A DNA stretch of 25,929 nt from Leptospira sp. (lineage in GTDB: Bacteria; Spirochaetota; Leptospiria; Leptospirales; Leptospiraceae). Below, one piece after another: positions 1 to 7,249 of this stretch (positions are counted from its first letter, which is position 1; each line of letters opens with the position of its first letter). Location of the stretch: assembly GCA_016742255.1 (NCBI GenBank), contig JACVCB010000038.1, positions 1 to 25,929 of the forward strand, read 5' to 3'. Position numbers and translations under genes: made by a program. The notes under the pieces are model-generated. The model was not told the origin of the DNA and ran no database searches. It saw nothing but the letters and a program-made list of their open reading frames with translations.

Positions 1-876
1 TGTGTATATTGTGCACCCAAAGAAAAAGAAAATCACAATCCAAAAAAAGCATATAACCAATACCTAAGTCCAGAACTTTTAAATACAAATCTCACACGAT
101 TACTCCCACATATCGATATAAAAGAAGTACATTTAACTGGAGGAGAGCCTACCCTCCACAAGGATCTCATCCAATTAATCAAAGTTGTAAAACAACATTC
201 GATAGAACAGATTGCTCTCACCTCAAATGGAAATTTTGACAAAGGACTCATAGAAAAAATGAAGTCCGCTGGTCTTACAAGGATCAATTTTTCATTGGAT
301 AGCATATCCCAGAAAGGTTTTGAAACTTTGAGTGATCGGAAAAATCCAGTGTTACAAATTTTAGACCAAATTGAAACAGCCAAAAAAATTGGATTCGATA
401 TCAAGATTAATTCCACGATCTTACGTGGATTTAACGATTCCGAAATATTGGATTTATTGGAATGGGCAGGCAAACGATCGATACCCATTCGATTTTTAGA
501 ATTTATGAAAATGGGTCCCCTCCATAAAGAACACCCATTGTATTTTTATTCTGCAGAAGAAATTCGAAACCAGATTAAAACAAGATACCAAATTAGAGAT
601 TATCCAACCGCACCAGACTCTACCGCACAATATTTTAGTACTGGGGAAGGATATATTTTTGGCATGATTGCCAATCATACAGAACCTTTTTGTGAAGGTT
701 GTAATCGATTACGAATGGACAGTCAGGGTAGAATCTATGGTTGTCTGAGTGATGAAACTTCCTTTGAAATACCAAGTTCTAAAGACGAAATTGAATCCAC
801 ATTAAACCAAGCTATGTTAACAAAAAAAACTAAATTCATTGGTTCTGAATTATCAATGAAATATATTGGAGGTTAG
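1..876 (+). CDS. moaA: GTP 3',8-cyclase MoaA, 5' end missing
   Basis: Radical-SAM enzyme for the first step of molybdenum-cofactor synthesis (GTP to 3',8-cyclo-GTP). Frame 1 is open from the first base. The first codons read CVYCAP, which are the second and third cysteines of the CX3CX2C cluster motif; the first cysteine lies just outside the window, so roughly 27 N-terminal residues are missing. The SAM-binding GGEP motif follows (LTGGEPTL). The C-terminal cluster site CX2CX13C, specific to MoaA, is intact, with cysteine codons at 691, 700 and 742 (FCEGCNRLR ... GCL). The protein ends in Gly-Gly, the MoaA C-terminal signature. The stop TAG directly abuts moaD. Family assignment is secure; only the N-terminus is unseen. 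Confidence 0.96.
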   Translation, partial: CVYCAPKEKENHNPKKAYNQYLSPELLNTNLTRLLPHIDIKEVHLTGGEPTLHKDLIQLIKVVKQHSIEQIALTSNGNFDKGLIEKMKSAGLTRINFSLDSISQKGFETLSDRKNPVLQILDQIETAKKIGFDIKINSTILRGFNDSEILDLLEWAGKRSIPIRFLEFMKMGPLHKEHPLYFYSAEEIRNQIKTRYQIRDYPTAPDSTAQYFSTGEGYIFGMIANHTEPFCEGCNRLRMDSQGRIYGCLSDETSFEIPSSKDEIESTLNQAMLTKKTKFIGSELSMKYIGG

Positions 877-1119
877 ATGAAGGCAGAAATATTATTTTTT
901 GCAGCGTTAAAGGATTTTTTTACAGCGAAACAAATAACAGAAATTGACGATGATATTTCGGTGACTCAATTAAAAGAATTGTTATGCAAACAAAATCCAA
1001 ATGCATCGAAAATTATAAATGTAAGTAGGGTTTCAATCAATCAGAAAATTGTAAATGATTTTGATATGATTCCTAAAAACTCGATCATCGCAATTTTACC
1101 TCCATCGAGTGGAGGATAA
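877..1119 (+). CDS. moaD: Molybdopterin synthase small subunit MoaD
   Basis: Ubiquitin-like sulfur carrier, 80 aa, typical length. It ends PPSSGG; the terminal Gly-Gly is adenylated and converted to the thiocarboxylate that MoaE uses to sulfurate precursor Z. Key signs are the KAEILFFAALKD start, the beta-grasp length and the IAILPPSSGG tail. The ATG follows the moaA stop with no gap, and its Shine-Dalgarno GGAGGT (868-873) is the DNA that encodes the last two glycines of MoaA. Second gene of a moaA-moaD-moaE-mobA operon. The function depends on MoaE, encoded next. Confidence 0.95.
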   Translation: MKAEILFFAALKDFFTAKQITEIDDDISVTQLKELLCKQNPNASKIINVSRVSINQKIVNDFDMIPKNSIIAILPPSSGG

Positions 1120-1130
1120 TTGATTAATCG

Positions 1131-1556
1131 ATGGAACACATAACAGACAACACAATTGAAATAACGAATATAATACCTTCACTTCCAAATATGGGTGGAT
1201 ATGTACTTTTCACTGGAATCGTACGTGATATCAATGAAGGTAAAATTGTAACCCATTTAGAATATGAAGCATATTCGGAATTGGCAAATCAAATGATCAA
1301 TTCCATATTGCAAGATTGTAAACAAAAATGGGTACTTCAATATGCAAATTGTATACACCGACTAGGAAAGTTGATCGTTGGTGAAATTGCAGTGATCGTT
1401 TCTACTGGTTCAGTCCATCGAGACGAAGCTTACCTAGCAAACCGATACATTATCGATCGAGTGAAACATGAAGTACCAATTTGGAAAAAAGAATACTACC
1501 AAGATGGTAGTTCCGAATGGTCAAAGGGATGTCTACATGACTCAAACCACGAGTGA
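1131..1556 (+). CDS. moaE: Molybdopterin synthase catalytic subunit MoaE
   Basis: 141 aa, the usual MoaE length. Works with MoaD thiocarboxylate to make molybdopterin from cyclic pyranopterin monophosphate. Visible family motifs: LFTGIVRD near the N-terminus, LEYEAYSELA, IHRLGKLIVGEIAV, SVHRDEAYLANRYIIDRVK and the C-terminal KHEVPIWKKE containing the catalytic lysines. The start is ATG 1131; an in-frame TAA at 1125 rules out an upstream start. The nearest Shine-Dalgarno is GGAGGA (1111-1116), again from the Gly-Gly codons of the gene before it, 14 nt from the ATG, so reinitiation after moaD is likely. The 3' end overlaps mobA by 20 nt. Confidence 0.96.
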   Translation: MEHITDNTIEITNIIPSLPNMGGYVLFTGIVRDINEGKIVTHLEYEAYSELANQMINSILQDCKQKWVLQYANCIHRLGKLIVGEIAVIVSTGSVHRDEAYLANRYIIDRVKHEVPIWKKEYYQDGSSEWSKGCLHDSNHE

Positions 1557-2169
1557 TGTCGTCTTTTTACTCTTGGTTGGTGGGAAAAGTTCCAGGATGG
1601 GTGAAGATAAAGCATTTTTGCCATTTGGGAAAAATTCAACCTTCATAAAAACTCTCGTAAAAAAAATTTCAATTTTTAAATTCAATCTCTTTTTATCACT
1701 TCGAAAAGAACAACTCCCTCTCTATGAATCACGGCTTCCGAATAACTCCTTTATTTTTGACCAATTTGAAAACATACAAGGACCATTGTGTGGGTTAATT
1801 TCGGCACATCATTTCCTAAAATCGAATCACATTCATTACAAAGCAATTTTCACATTAGCAGTGGACACTCCCTCCATAAAAATGAAATCAATCAAACGAC
1901 TGATAGATAGATACCAAGAAAATCCAAATGTATCTGGTCTCTTCTATCGTACAAAAAATGGAATAGAACCATTCTGTGCAATATATAACAAATCAACATT
2001 AGAGGAATGGATTCAATCATACTACCAAAATCCTTCGATTGAATTTTCTTTACAAAAAAGAATTTTGGCTTTAGAAAAAACAACAGTCCTTATCAATTTA
2101 CCAACGGAAGAAGAATTTTTTTTCCAGAATATTAATTCCAAAAAAGATTTCGAATTGTATCATCGATGA
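1537..2169 (+). CDS. mobA: Molybdenum cofactor guanylyltransferase MobA
   Basis: About 210 aa. Transfers GMP from GTP to Mo-molybdopterin, giving the guanine dinucleotide cofactor of DMSO-reductase-type enzymes. The N-terminal nucleotide-binding signature is clear (LLLVGGKSSRMGEDKAF), followed by QGPLCGLISA, the metal-binding TLAVDTPS and GIEPFCAIYN. The frame is open from 1468, but the start chosen is ATG 1537: it has a Shine-Dalgarno (AAAGGGA, 1523-1529) at 7 nt and puts the GGKSSRMG loop at the usual distance from the N-terminus. The start lies inside moaE (20-nt overlap) and the stop overlaps the next ATG, indicating tight translational coupling. Its presence implies that the host uses a bis-MGD enzyme. 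Confidence 0.92.
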   Translation: MTQTTSDVVFLLLVGGKSSRMGEDKAFLPFGKNSTFIKTLVKKISIFKFNLFLSLRKEQLPLYESRLPNNSFIFDQFENIQGPLCGLISAHHFLKSNHIHYKAIFTLAVDTPSIKMKSIKRLIDRYQENPNVSGLFYRTKNGIEPFCAIYNKSTLEEWIQSYYQNPSIEFSLQKRILALEKTTVLINLPTEEEFFFQNINSKKDFELYHR

Positions 2170-2756
2170 AACTACACCAAAGGAAACAATTTTGGATTTT
2201 TGACATGGACGGCACATTAACCATTGCCCAACATGATTTTTTAGCAATCAAACAAGAACTAGGCATTCCAGTAAATGTTGATATATTAACATCACTTTCA
2301 TCTCTTCCACCTAATATAAAAAAGCAAAAAAATAAAGAACTAGATAAAATCGAATACAAAATTGCAAAATTGGCAAAAGCATCACATGGTTGTTTTGAGT
2401 TTTTACAAACGATTCATTCGCAAACAAAAACATTGGGTATATTAACCCGAAATAATTTTGTTAATTCTCTTGAAACACTTAATGCTGCAGGGATTTCCAA
2501 TTTTTTCCCAGAACAAAATATTATTTGCCGAGATCGCGCCATTCCAAAGCCAAACCCAGACGGAATATTGTATCTGATGAAACAATGGAATGCAATACCA
2601 GAAGAAACGATTATGATAGGAGACTATCTATATGATTTAGAAGCTGGCAAAAGAGCAAATGTTGAAACTATCTACATTGACCCAACAGGTTCGTTTCCTT
2701 TTCAAAAGGAAGCCAGTTATAAAGTTACGAAATTAGAAGAAATCTTGTATTTATAA
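2166..2756 (+). CDS. HAD-superfamily hydrolase (phosphatase-like)
   Basis: 196 aa with all four HAD motifs: I, FDMDGTLT near residue 13 (nucleophile Asp and acid/base Asp); II, LGILTRNN (Thr); III, IPKPNPDG (Lys); IV, MIGDYLYDLEAGK (GDxxxD). A short helical cap between motifs I and II places it in the phosphoglycolate-phosphatase-like subfamily I. Substrate cannot be read from sequence. The ATG overlaps the mobA stop (ATGA), so it is translationally coupled to the cofactor operon and is its last gene; only 6 nt separate it from the convergent kinase gene. A role in cofactor or nucleotide-phosphate housekeeping is inference from position alone. Confidence 0.85.
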   Translation: MKLHQRKQFWIFDMDGTLTIAQHDFLAIKQELGIPVNVDILTSLSSLPPNIKKQKNKELDKIEYKIAKLAKASHGCFEFLQTIHSQTKTLGILTRNNFVNSLETLNAAGISNFFPEQNIICRDRAIPKPNPDGILYLMKQWNAIPEETIMIGDYLYDLEAGKRANVETIYIDPTGSFPFQKEASYKVTKLEEILYL

Positions 2757-2762
2757 TTTTGT

Positions 2763-3701
2763 TTAGATTTTTAAGGGATTCATATTTTTGATTGGAAATC
2801 TAATTTCGAATGTTAACCCTTTTTGAGTTCCAATCAAAATTGTTCCTTGCAATTGTTTTACTAAATTTCTGACTAACATCAACCCTATCCCTTTTTCCTC
2901 CGAGTCAACATCCATTCCTATTCCATTATCGCTAACGACTAAAACAAATTCCTCTTCTAGTTTTCCTAAGCTGACTTCAATGATTCCTTTATGTTCAATT
3001 TTAAATGCATGACGAAAACAATTGGAAACCAATTCATTTAAGATCAACCCAATCGGAATTGCACGATCTAGATCCATTTCCAATCCTTCTTCCACCAGTT
3101 CTCGCAATTCTATATCTACATTTTCTTTCAAATAGGTAATTTTTAAGTTACTTAAGATTAAAGTAAATATTTGATTCAAATTCACATAAAGCAAGTTTGG
3201 TGAACCATAAATAATCTTATGAACTGATGCAATAGCTTGAATTCGATTTTGTATCAGGTTTAGGGATGATGTCAACTTTGCATCTTTTTCGGATTCAATT
3301 TGTAAGGACATAAGCCCAGATATGATTTGTAAGTTATTATTTACTCTATGGTGTATTTCGGTTAGAAGTTTTGACTTTAATTTTAGGTCTGATTTAATTT
3401 GGTGTTCATGAGCCAGTCTCGTTTTTTGCTCTTTTTTGATAGAACTGATGTATAGAAAAATCAAAAGAATCATTGCATACAAATCTTTAAAAAAACCTTC
3501 ATACTCATCAAAATAATCAATCAACAAACCATGTTCAAAAATATTGGAAATATTTACATAACAAGGAATCAAAGCAAGTAGTATCAAAAAAGTCCCTTCC
3601 CCGCGAAAAGAAGGTCTTTTCATAAAATAAACAATAATAAAGCAAAATGCCACCAAACAAAAGAATAGCGATAAAACATTTAAGAGAACGATTAAATTCA
3701 T
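2763..3701 (-). CDS. Membrane-bound sensor histidine kinase, HisKA_2 type
   Basis: 312 aa. Three predicted membrane segments (about residues 4-26, 37-56, 72-88), then a cytoplasmic linker and an H-box of the HisKA_2 subtype, TEIHHRVNNNLQIISGL, with candidate phospho-acceptors His117/His118. The ATPase domain has the N-box LILNELVSNCFRHAF, G1 DNGIGM and G2 KGIGLMLVRNL, so it should be catalytically competent. No PAS, HAMP or receiver domain is seen and no response regulator is adjacent, so it is an orphan. HisKA_2 kinases commonly feed general stress or phosphorelay circuits (family knowledge). It begins 1 nt after the stop of the 91-aa gene upstream, so the two are probably co-translated. Confidence 0.9.
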   Translation of the reverse strand: MNLIVLLNVLSLFFCLVAFCFIIVYFMKRPSFRGEGTFLILLALIPCYVNISNIFEHGLLIDYFDEYEGFFKDLYAMILLIFLYISSIKKEQKTRLAHEHQIKSDLKLKSKLLTEIHHRVNNNLQIISGLMSLQIESEKDAKLTSSLNLIQNRIQAIASVHKIIYGSPNLLYVNLNQIFTLILSNLKITYLKENVDIELRELVEEGLEMDLDRAIPIGLILNELVSNCFRHAFKIEHKGIIEVSLGKLEEEFVLVVSDNGIGMDVDSEEKGIGLMLVRNLVKQLQGTILIGTQKGLTFEIRFPIKNMNPLKI

Positions 3702-3702
3702 A

Positions 3703-3978
3703 TCAATGTTGGCTAACCAATATTTCTCTTTTCACGCTTACGAAAAAACAAACGGAAGAAAAAAAATAAAATGAATGTTCTAAAAAATTGAAAAAATCGT
3801 GGAAATAATATCCTTCGAGAACTGTAAAAACATTACTGAACCAAATCAAAAGAAATGCTGTGAATAAAAAATTATATTTTGGAATTAGCTGAAGGATCAA
3901 TAGTCTTGAAATAATTAAGATACCAATGCTATCGAAAATCAGATTTAGTACTTCACTTAATTGATACATTGGCTTCAC
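3703..3978 (-). CDS. Small membrane protein resembling the sensor module of the adjacent kinase
   Basis: 91 aa, hydrophobic, three likely membrane segments, no catalytic motif. I do not recognise a named family. Its layout matches the first ~90 residues of the kinase downstream: a first helix, a break near residues 28-37, a second helix ending in Asn-x3-(Val/Ile)-(Leu/Phe)-Glu, a loop with an Asp and an acidic residue, a third helix and a basic exit (SVKRE here, SSIKKE in the kinase). Reading the alignment by eye, I infer an ancient duplication of the membrane module. The stop TGA is separated from the kinase ATG by 1 nt. A GGTGA-like Shine-Dalgarno lies 6-8 nt before the ATG. It could be a sensing partner or an inhibitor of the kinase. 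Confidence 0.7.
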   Translation of the reverse strand: MKPMYQLSEVLNLIFDSIGILIISRLLILQLIPKYNFLFTAFLLIWFSNVFTVLEGYYFHDFFNFLEHSFYFFSSVCFFVSVKREILVSQH

Positions 3979-3983
3979 CCAAA

Positions 3984-4015
3984 GAAATTAATTTCCTTAG
4001 CTGGGTAAATTTACC
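3984..4015. promoter_or_regulatory. Pair of 12-bp palindromes upstream of the kinase operon
   Basis: Two perfect palindromes, GAAATTAATTTC (3984-3995) and GGTAAATTTACC (4004-4015), lie 6 to 37 nt upstream of the 91-aa gene start. Their centres are 20 bp apart, close to two helical turns, which suits a dimer-of-dimers operator. The second extends to an imperfect CTGG/CCAG-flanked dyad. Both are AT-rich, so chance is possible. Confidence 0.35.
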
Positions 4016-4070
4016 AGAAAATCAAAAAAAGGTAAAGTGAATAATTACAAAATTCGGAACATAATTTTAT

Positions 4071-5060
4071 CTAGTATATGTCCGAAGGGTTCATTTTTGC
4101 AAGCCGTATAACATCGGATAAAAATTTCCGATGGCTGATGATTGATTTTTGTTTTAATTCGCGTGTTGGATTAAAAATACCTCTTTTGCGAAATATTTTC
4201 AATGGATCTAAATTGATATCCGACCATGTACCAATTTCCAATGTTAGGGGGAGAAAATGCCTAGAAATAGGAGATTGTGTCTCTTTTATATTTGATTGGA
4301 ATTTATCATACAATCGATCCCAAAGATCACCATGGGTTGTATAAGTTTCACTTTGTGGCCCAAATCGATATAAGAAATGATTTAAATGATTTGTAAAATT
4401 TGAACCAATTTTCTGAAATAAATCTTCATCAGCACATGGTTCATGTGTACTCGCATAAGGCCACCATACATGATCCACAGTACCAAAACCAGAATGAATA
4501 TCTACAACTGGGATTAATTGATTTTCAGCTTTAAGAAAATATTCCTTGAAGTATCGATCTAAAACCCTTGACTCAGTTTGTAACACCTTACCACGATAAT
4601 ACGGAAAAAAATTTGAATACTTATGCCCCCCAAAAAAAAATGGAGCTTTAACCGCTTCTACACCTGAATTTCGCATCAAATCGACACCCTTTGGGTTCGA
4701 ACGTCTTTTTAAAGCAACTCCACCTGGATTTAGTACTGGAATGCAAACAATTCCAACTTCACCATTTTTGATTTCATGATACAAAACAGAATTTTTACGT
4801 GCAAAAAGATCATCCAAAAAATCTAATAACACCCGAATGCCAATGGTCTCTAAACCATGAACGCCTGCTATAAGACCTGAAACATTACTTTTAATGGCTT
4901 TCGGTTTTCCAATTTCCAAAACATAAATTGGGAACCTAAATCCTTCCTCCGTTTTAGAAGAGAAGCCATATTGTTTTAATCTAACAAGTTTACCACCCAA
5001 CTTAACAATTTTTAGGATTCTGTTTTCATAACGATTTAATCTTTTTATACCACGTAACAT
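4071..5060 (-). CDS. M14-family zinc carboxypeptidase-like / deacylase-like protein
   Basis: 329 aa with the metal-site layout of M14 metallopeptidases and the related succinylglutamate desuccinylase/aspartoacylase group: HGLE (His68, Glu71) for two zinc ligands, the substrate-binding stretch NPGGVALKRRSNPKGVDLMRN (about 111-131, corresponding to the R-x-N-x3-VDLNRN signature), VDIHSGFG with the third zinc ligand His189, and LTLEIGTW with Glu275 as candidate catalytic base. No signal peptide, so probably cytoplasmic. The substrate (peptide, acyl amino acid or other amide) is not determined. The start ATG has a GAGG about 10 nt upstream. It stands alone, tail to head with the kinase operon and divergent from the hydrolase gene. 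Confidence 0.75.
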   Translation of the reverse strand: MLRGIKRLNRYENRILKIVKLGGKLVRLKQYGFSSKTEEGFRFPIYVLEIGKPKAIKSNVSGLIAGVHGLETIGIRVLLDFLDDLFARKNSVLYHEIKNGEVGIVCIPVLNPGGVALKRRSNPKGVDLMRNSGVEAVKAPFFFGGHKYSNFFPYYRGKVLQTESRVLDRYFKEYFLKAENQLIPVVDIHSGFGTVDHVWWPYASTHEPCADEDLFQKIGSNFTNHLNHFLYRFGPQSETYTTHGDLWDRLYDKFQSNIKETQSPISRHFLPLTLEIGTWSDINLDPLKIFRKRGIFNPTRELKQKSIISHRKFLSDVIRLAKMNPSDIY

Positions 5061-5242
5061 TAATTTTTGCCTCGAATCAAATCAAATGAATTGTAAAACC
5101 AAATCTCGTTTGTATCTTTGATTCAACATTTTACAACGACTCCATTTCTAAAATTCGAATATTACGATTACTGTTACATTTTGATTACAATTTTTCCATT
5201 CTATGATTGTGTTCTCAAAATGAAGGAAATTAAAACATTGAA
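5061..5242. promoter_or_regulatory. Divergent intergenic region between the M14-like and hydrolase genes
   Basis: 182 bp, AT-rich, carrying the promoters of both flanking genes. On the + strand TTGATT (5181-5186) and TATGAT (5202-5207) resemble -35 and -10 boxes, but with only 15 bp between them. An 8-bp inverted repeat TTGTAAAA/TTTTACAA (5091-5098, 5129-5136) lies nearer the M14 gene. An eight-codon ORF (ATG 5220 to TGA 5246) ends in ATGA overlap with the hydrolase start. Confidence 0.35.
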
Positions 5243-6271
5243 ATGAAATTTGGTCCACCAAATTCTATCATACGGAATCAGGTTTCATTCAAATCGATTA
5301 TGACAAAAAAAAATACCAACCAAAAGGTAAGTCCCAAAAAACCAAGTAGATTTCGGGAAGATAATATCCTAGTGAATCATACTTCCCTTCATGTCGGAGT
5401 TTGGCCAGGAAGAAAAAAGACTGTCATTTGTTTACATGGATTGTCTGGAAATCTACATTCGATGGAGTCATTTGCAAACTTACTTTCAAAAGCAGGTCAC
5501 AAAGTTATCTCCTACGACTTAAAAGGTAGAGGTCATTCAGACAAACCAAATACTGGCTATGGTTTTATGAATCATATTGAAGACTTAAATCAATTGGTTC
5601 AACATTACAAATTAAAGGATTTTATAATTTTAGGACATTCCTTTGGATGTATGATTGCACTTCGTTATGCACTTAAATACCCTAATAAAATCAGTGGTAT
5701 GATACTCATAGATGGTGGTGGTCTTTTAACAGTCAAAAAGAGAATCCAAATCCTAAAGGTGCTCAAACAGTCATTTGATCGCTTGGATGTTGTCTATAGA
5801 AGTCAAAATGATTATTTTAATTTGGTAAAAAATTCTCCTTTAGTACCAAAGTGGACAAAGAAAATCCAAGATTACTTTGGAAATGAATTACACCCAATTC
5901 AAAATGGTTATGTTTGCCATATGCCAAAATATGTTATGGAAGAAGAACTAAAAGAGATGGGTGGTGCCATTGATTTGAAAACTGTAATGTTACAATTTTT
6001 ATCTCATCCAATGAAAATGGGCAAACGAATGATACTCAACAAGAGATTGAACTTCGAAACAATTCTTACTCCAACTCTCATTCTAAGAGCTACTAAAATG
6101 AATTTGTTTCCTAATGATGATTTATTACCAAAAGATTCATTTGATGAAATGTTAAAAAGAATCCCTAATTCAAAAGGAATGGAAATTGATTCCAATCATT
6201 ATGGAATTCTATTTGATCAGATTAAAGAAAGAGATAATTCGATTCTCAACTTCATTCAAAAACTGAATTAA
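5243..6271 (+). CDS. Alpha/beta-hydrolase fold protein
   Basis: 342 aa. Canonical motifs: oxyanion-loop VICLHGLSGN (about 61-70), the strand after it with SYDLKGRGHSDKP, nucleophile elbow LGHSFGCM with Ser133, and a C-terminal SNHYGI with His319 as the likely catalytic base; the acid is probably an Asp near NLFPNDD. No signal peptide, so cytoplasmic. Resembles esterase/epoxide-hydrolase/dehalogenase-type lipases; the substrate is not predictable. The start is uncertain: ATG 5243 has only a distant AAGGAA, while an in-frame ATG at 5300 would remove a basic, low-complexity N-terminus but has no Shine-Dalgarno either. Single-gene unit, convergent with the NTF2-like gene. Confidence 0.85.
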   Translation: MKFGPPNSIIRNQVSFKSIMTKKNTNQKVSPKKPSRFREDNILVNHTSLHVGVWPGRKKTVICLHGLSGNLHSMESFANLLSKAGHKVISYDLKGRGHSDKPNTGYGFMNHIEDLNQLVQHYKLKDFIILGHSFGCMIALRYALKYPNKISGMILIDGGGLLTVKKRIQILKVLKQSFDRLDVVYRSQNDYFNLVKNSPLVPKWTKKIQDYFGNELHPIQNGYVCHMPKYVMEEELKEMGGAIDLKTVMLQFLSHPMKMGKRMILNKRLNFETILTPTLILRATKMNLFPNDDLLPKDSFDEMLKRIPNSKGMEIDSNHYGILFDQIKERDNSILNFIQKLN

Positions 6272-6352
6272 CGAACCAAACCAATTAGTCATAAAGATTT
6301 GATGTTTGATTCATTAATTTCATTTTCCAACTCTAAAGGAAAAAACAAAGTC

Positions 6353-6733
6353 TTATATTTTTTTAGCAGATACTAAAGCATGTATGACTTTCCAATCTCC
6401 ATCGTTCCATAAAAAAGAATATTGGGTGCGAAAGTTCATCACCTTACTTTGTAAGTTTGCTTTCACAACACCAAAATTATCCACAAGATCAATCGAATTG
6501 ATTTGAACCTCCCTTTCTACACCACCTAACTTTCCATCTTTTAAAGATTGCAGGTATTTCTCTTTATTAGAGACCATAATATCTTCCATCCCACTCACGC
6601 TGACATGGTCAGTAAATTGGTCATGAAATGTCTTTTCTAAGGAAAAAACATCCCTCGCATCGATATTACTGATGAAAGTTGTAAACACCTTCTCCAGACT
6701 TTCTTTTGTATTCTCATTTTGATTTGTATTCAT
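6353..6733 (-). CDS. NTF2-like (SnoaL / lumazine-binding-like) protein
   Basis: 126 aa, a single cone-shaped NTF2-like domain: an N-terminal helix (EKVFTTFISNIDARDVFSLEKTFHDQF), central strands, and the C-terminal pair ending in WNDGDWKVIHALVSAKK, typical of the DUF4440/lumazine-binding-like branch. Such domains bind small ligands or act as isomerases, but no catalytic set can be assigned here. No signal peptide. Strong Shine-Dalgarno (AGGGGG) about 5 nt before the ATG. It lies downstream of marR on the same strand and has its own copy of the 16-bp palindrome 45 nt upstream of its start, so it is probably a MarR target. Confidence 0.75.
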   Translation of the reverse strand: MNTNQNENTKESLEKVFTTFISNIDARDVFSLEKTFHDQFTDHVSVSGMEDIMVSNKEKYLQSLKDGKLGGVEREVQINSIDLVDNFGVVKANLQSKVMNFRTQYSFLWNDGDWKVIHALVSAKKI

Positions 6734-6777
6734 ATATCCCCCTGAACAAAAAATCCGTGTTCTGTAAATCTCACAAT

Positions 6778-6793
6778 TGTTGCTATAGCAACA
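6778..6793. promoter_or_regulatory. 16-bp palindrome upstream of the NTF2-like gene (MarR operator candidate)
   Basis: Perfect dyad TGTTGCTATAGCAACA between the marR stop and the NTF2-like gene, 45 nt before the latter's ATG. It is identical in all 16 bases to the copy at 7250-7265 next to the marR start. Length and symmetry match MarR-family dimer sites (family knowledge); binding is inference. Confidence 0.7.
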
Positions 6794-6810
6794 TTTAGAC
6801 CAAAAAAAAT

Positions 6811-7248
6811 TTAAATCGCTGATTGGTCATAAATTTCATCAATGATCCGTTTGAAGTTATGAAAGTCTTGTTTTGTTAATTTTTTGAACATTCTACTTCT
6901 TTCCTTTTCAATTTCAGGAACCAAACGTGTATAAAGATCGATCCCTTTTTTAGTCGGAAATACTTTATGTTTCCTTCTATCATCAGGATCTGGAATGATT
7001 TTGATCCAAGCTTTTTTTTCCATATTCCGAAGTGCACGAGCCATAGATGGCCGATCATCAAAATCTCTGCCTAAATCTGATTGGCTACAACCTGGTTGTT
7101 TGATGATTTTGACTAATACAAACCACTGTTCAGGGAACAATTCAAGCCCCTGCTCCATCGCAAGCCTCATAAACTGTTTTCTTAAAGCACGAACAGTGCG
7201 ATAAATTAAGTATGCATATGAGTTTTCTAATTCAAAATCATTTTCCAT
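6811..7248 (-). CDS. MarR-family transcriptional regulator
   Basis: 145 aa, standard MarR length. Winged-helix DNA-binding core: the helix pair around QSDLGRDFDDRPSMARALRNMEKKAWI, then the wing DPDDRRKHKVFPTKKG, flanked by the N- and C-terminal dimerisation helices. No cysteine pair suggestive of thiol sensing in the N-terminal helix; the single cysteine (GCSQSDL) precedes the recognition helix. The ligand is unknown. The start codon lies 1 nt from a perfect palindrome that occupies the usual Shine-Dalgarno place, so the mRNA may be leaderless or very short-leadered and the gene is likely autoregulated. The neighbouring NTF2-like gene has the same operator. Confidence 0.9.
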   Translation of the reverse strand: MENDFELENSYAYLIYRTVRALRKQFMRLAMEQGLELFPEQWFVLVKIIKQPGCSQSDLGRDFDDRPSMARALRNMEKKAWIKIIPDPDDRRKHKVFPTKKGIDLYTRLVPEIEKERSRMFKKLTKQDFHNFKRIIDEIYDQSAI

Positions 7249-7249
7249 T

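Noticed and set aside
33..488. 151-codon open frame on the minus strand
   Set aside because: Lies antisense to moaA, whose frame carries clear motifs; no family features or Shine-Dalgarno in the antisense frame.
4078..4344. 88-codon plus-strand frame
   Set aside because: Antisense to the C-terminal part of the M14-like gene, which has conserved metal-site motifs; composition is that of a shadow frame.
5262..5271. ATTCTATCAT, similar to the ArsR-region repeat
   Set aside because: Only 10 bases, inside a coding start, without a partner arm; likely chance in AT-rich DNA.
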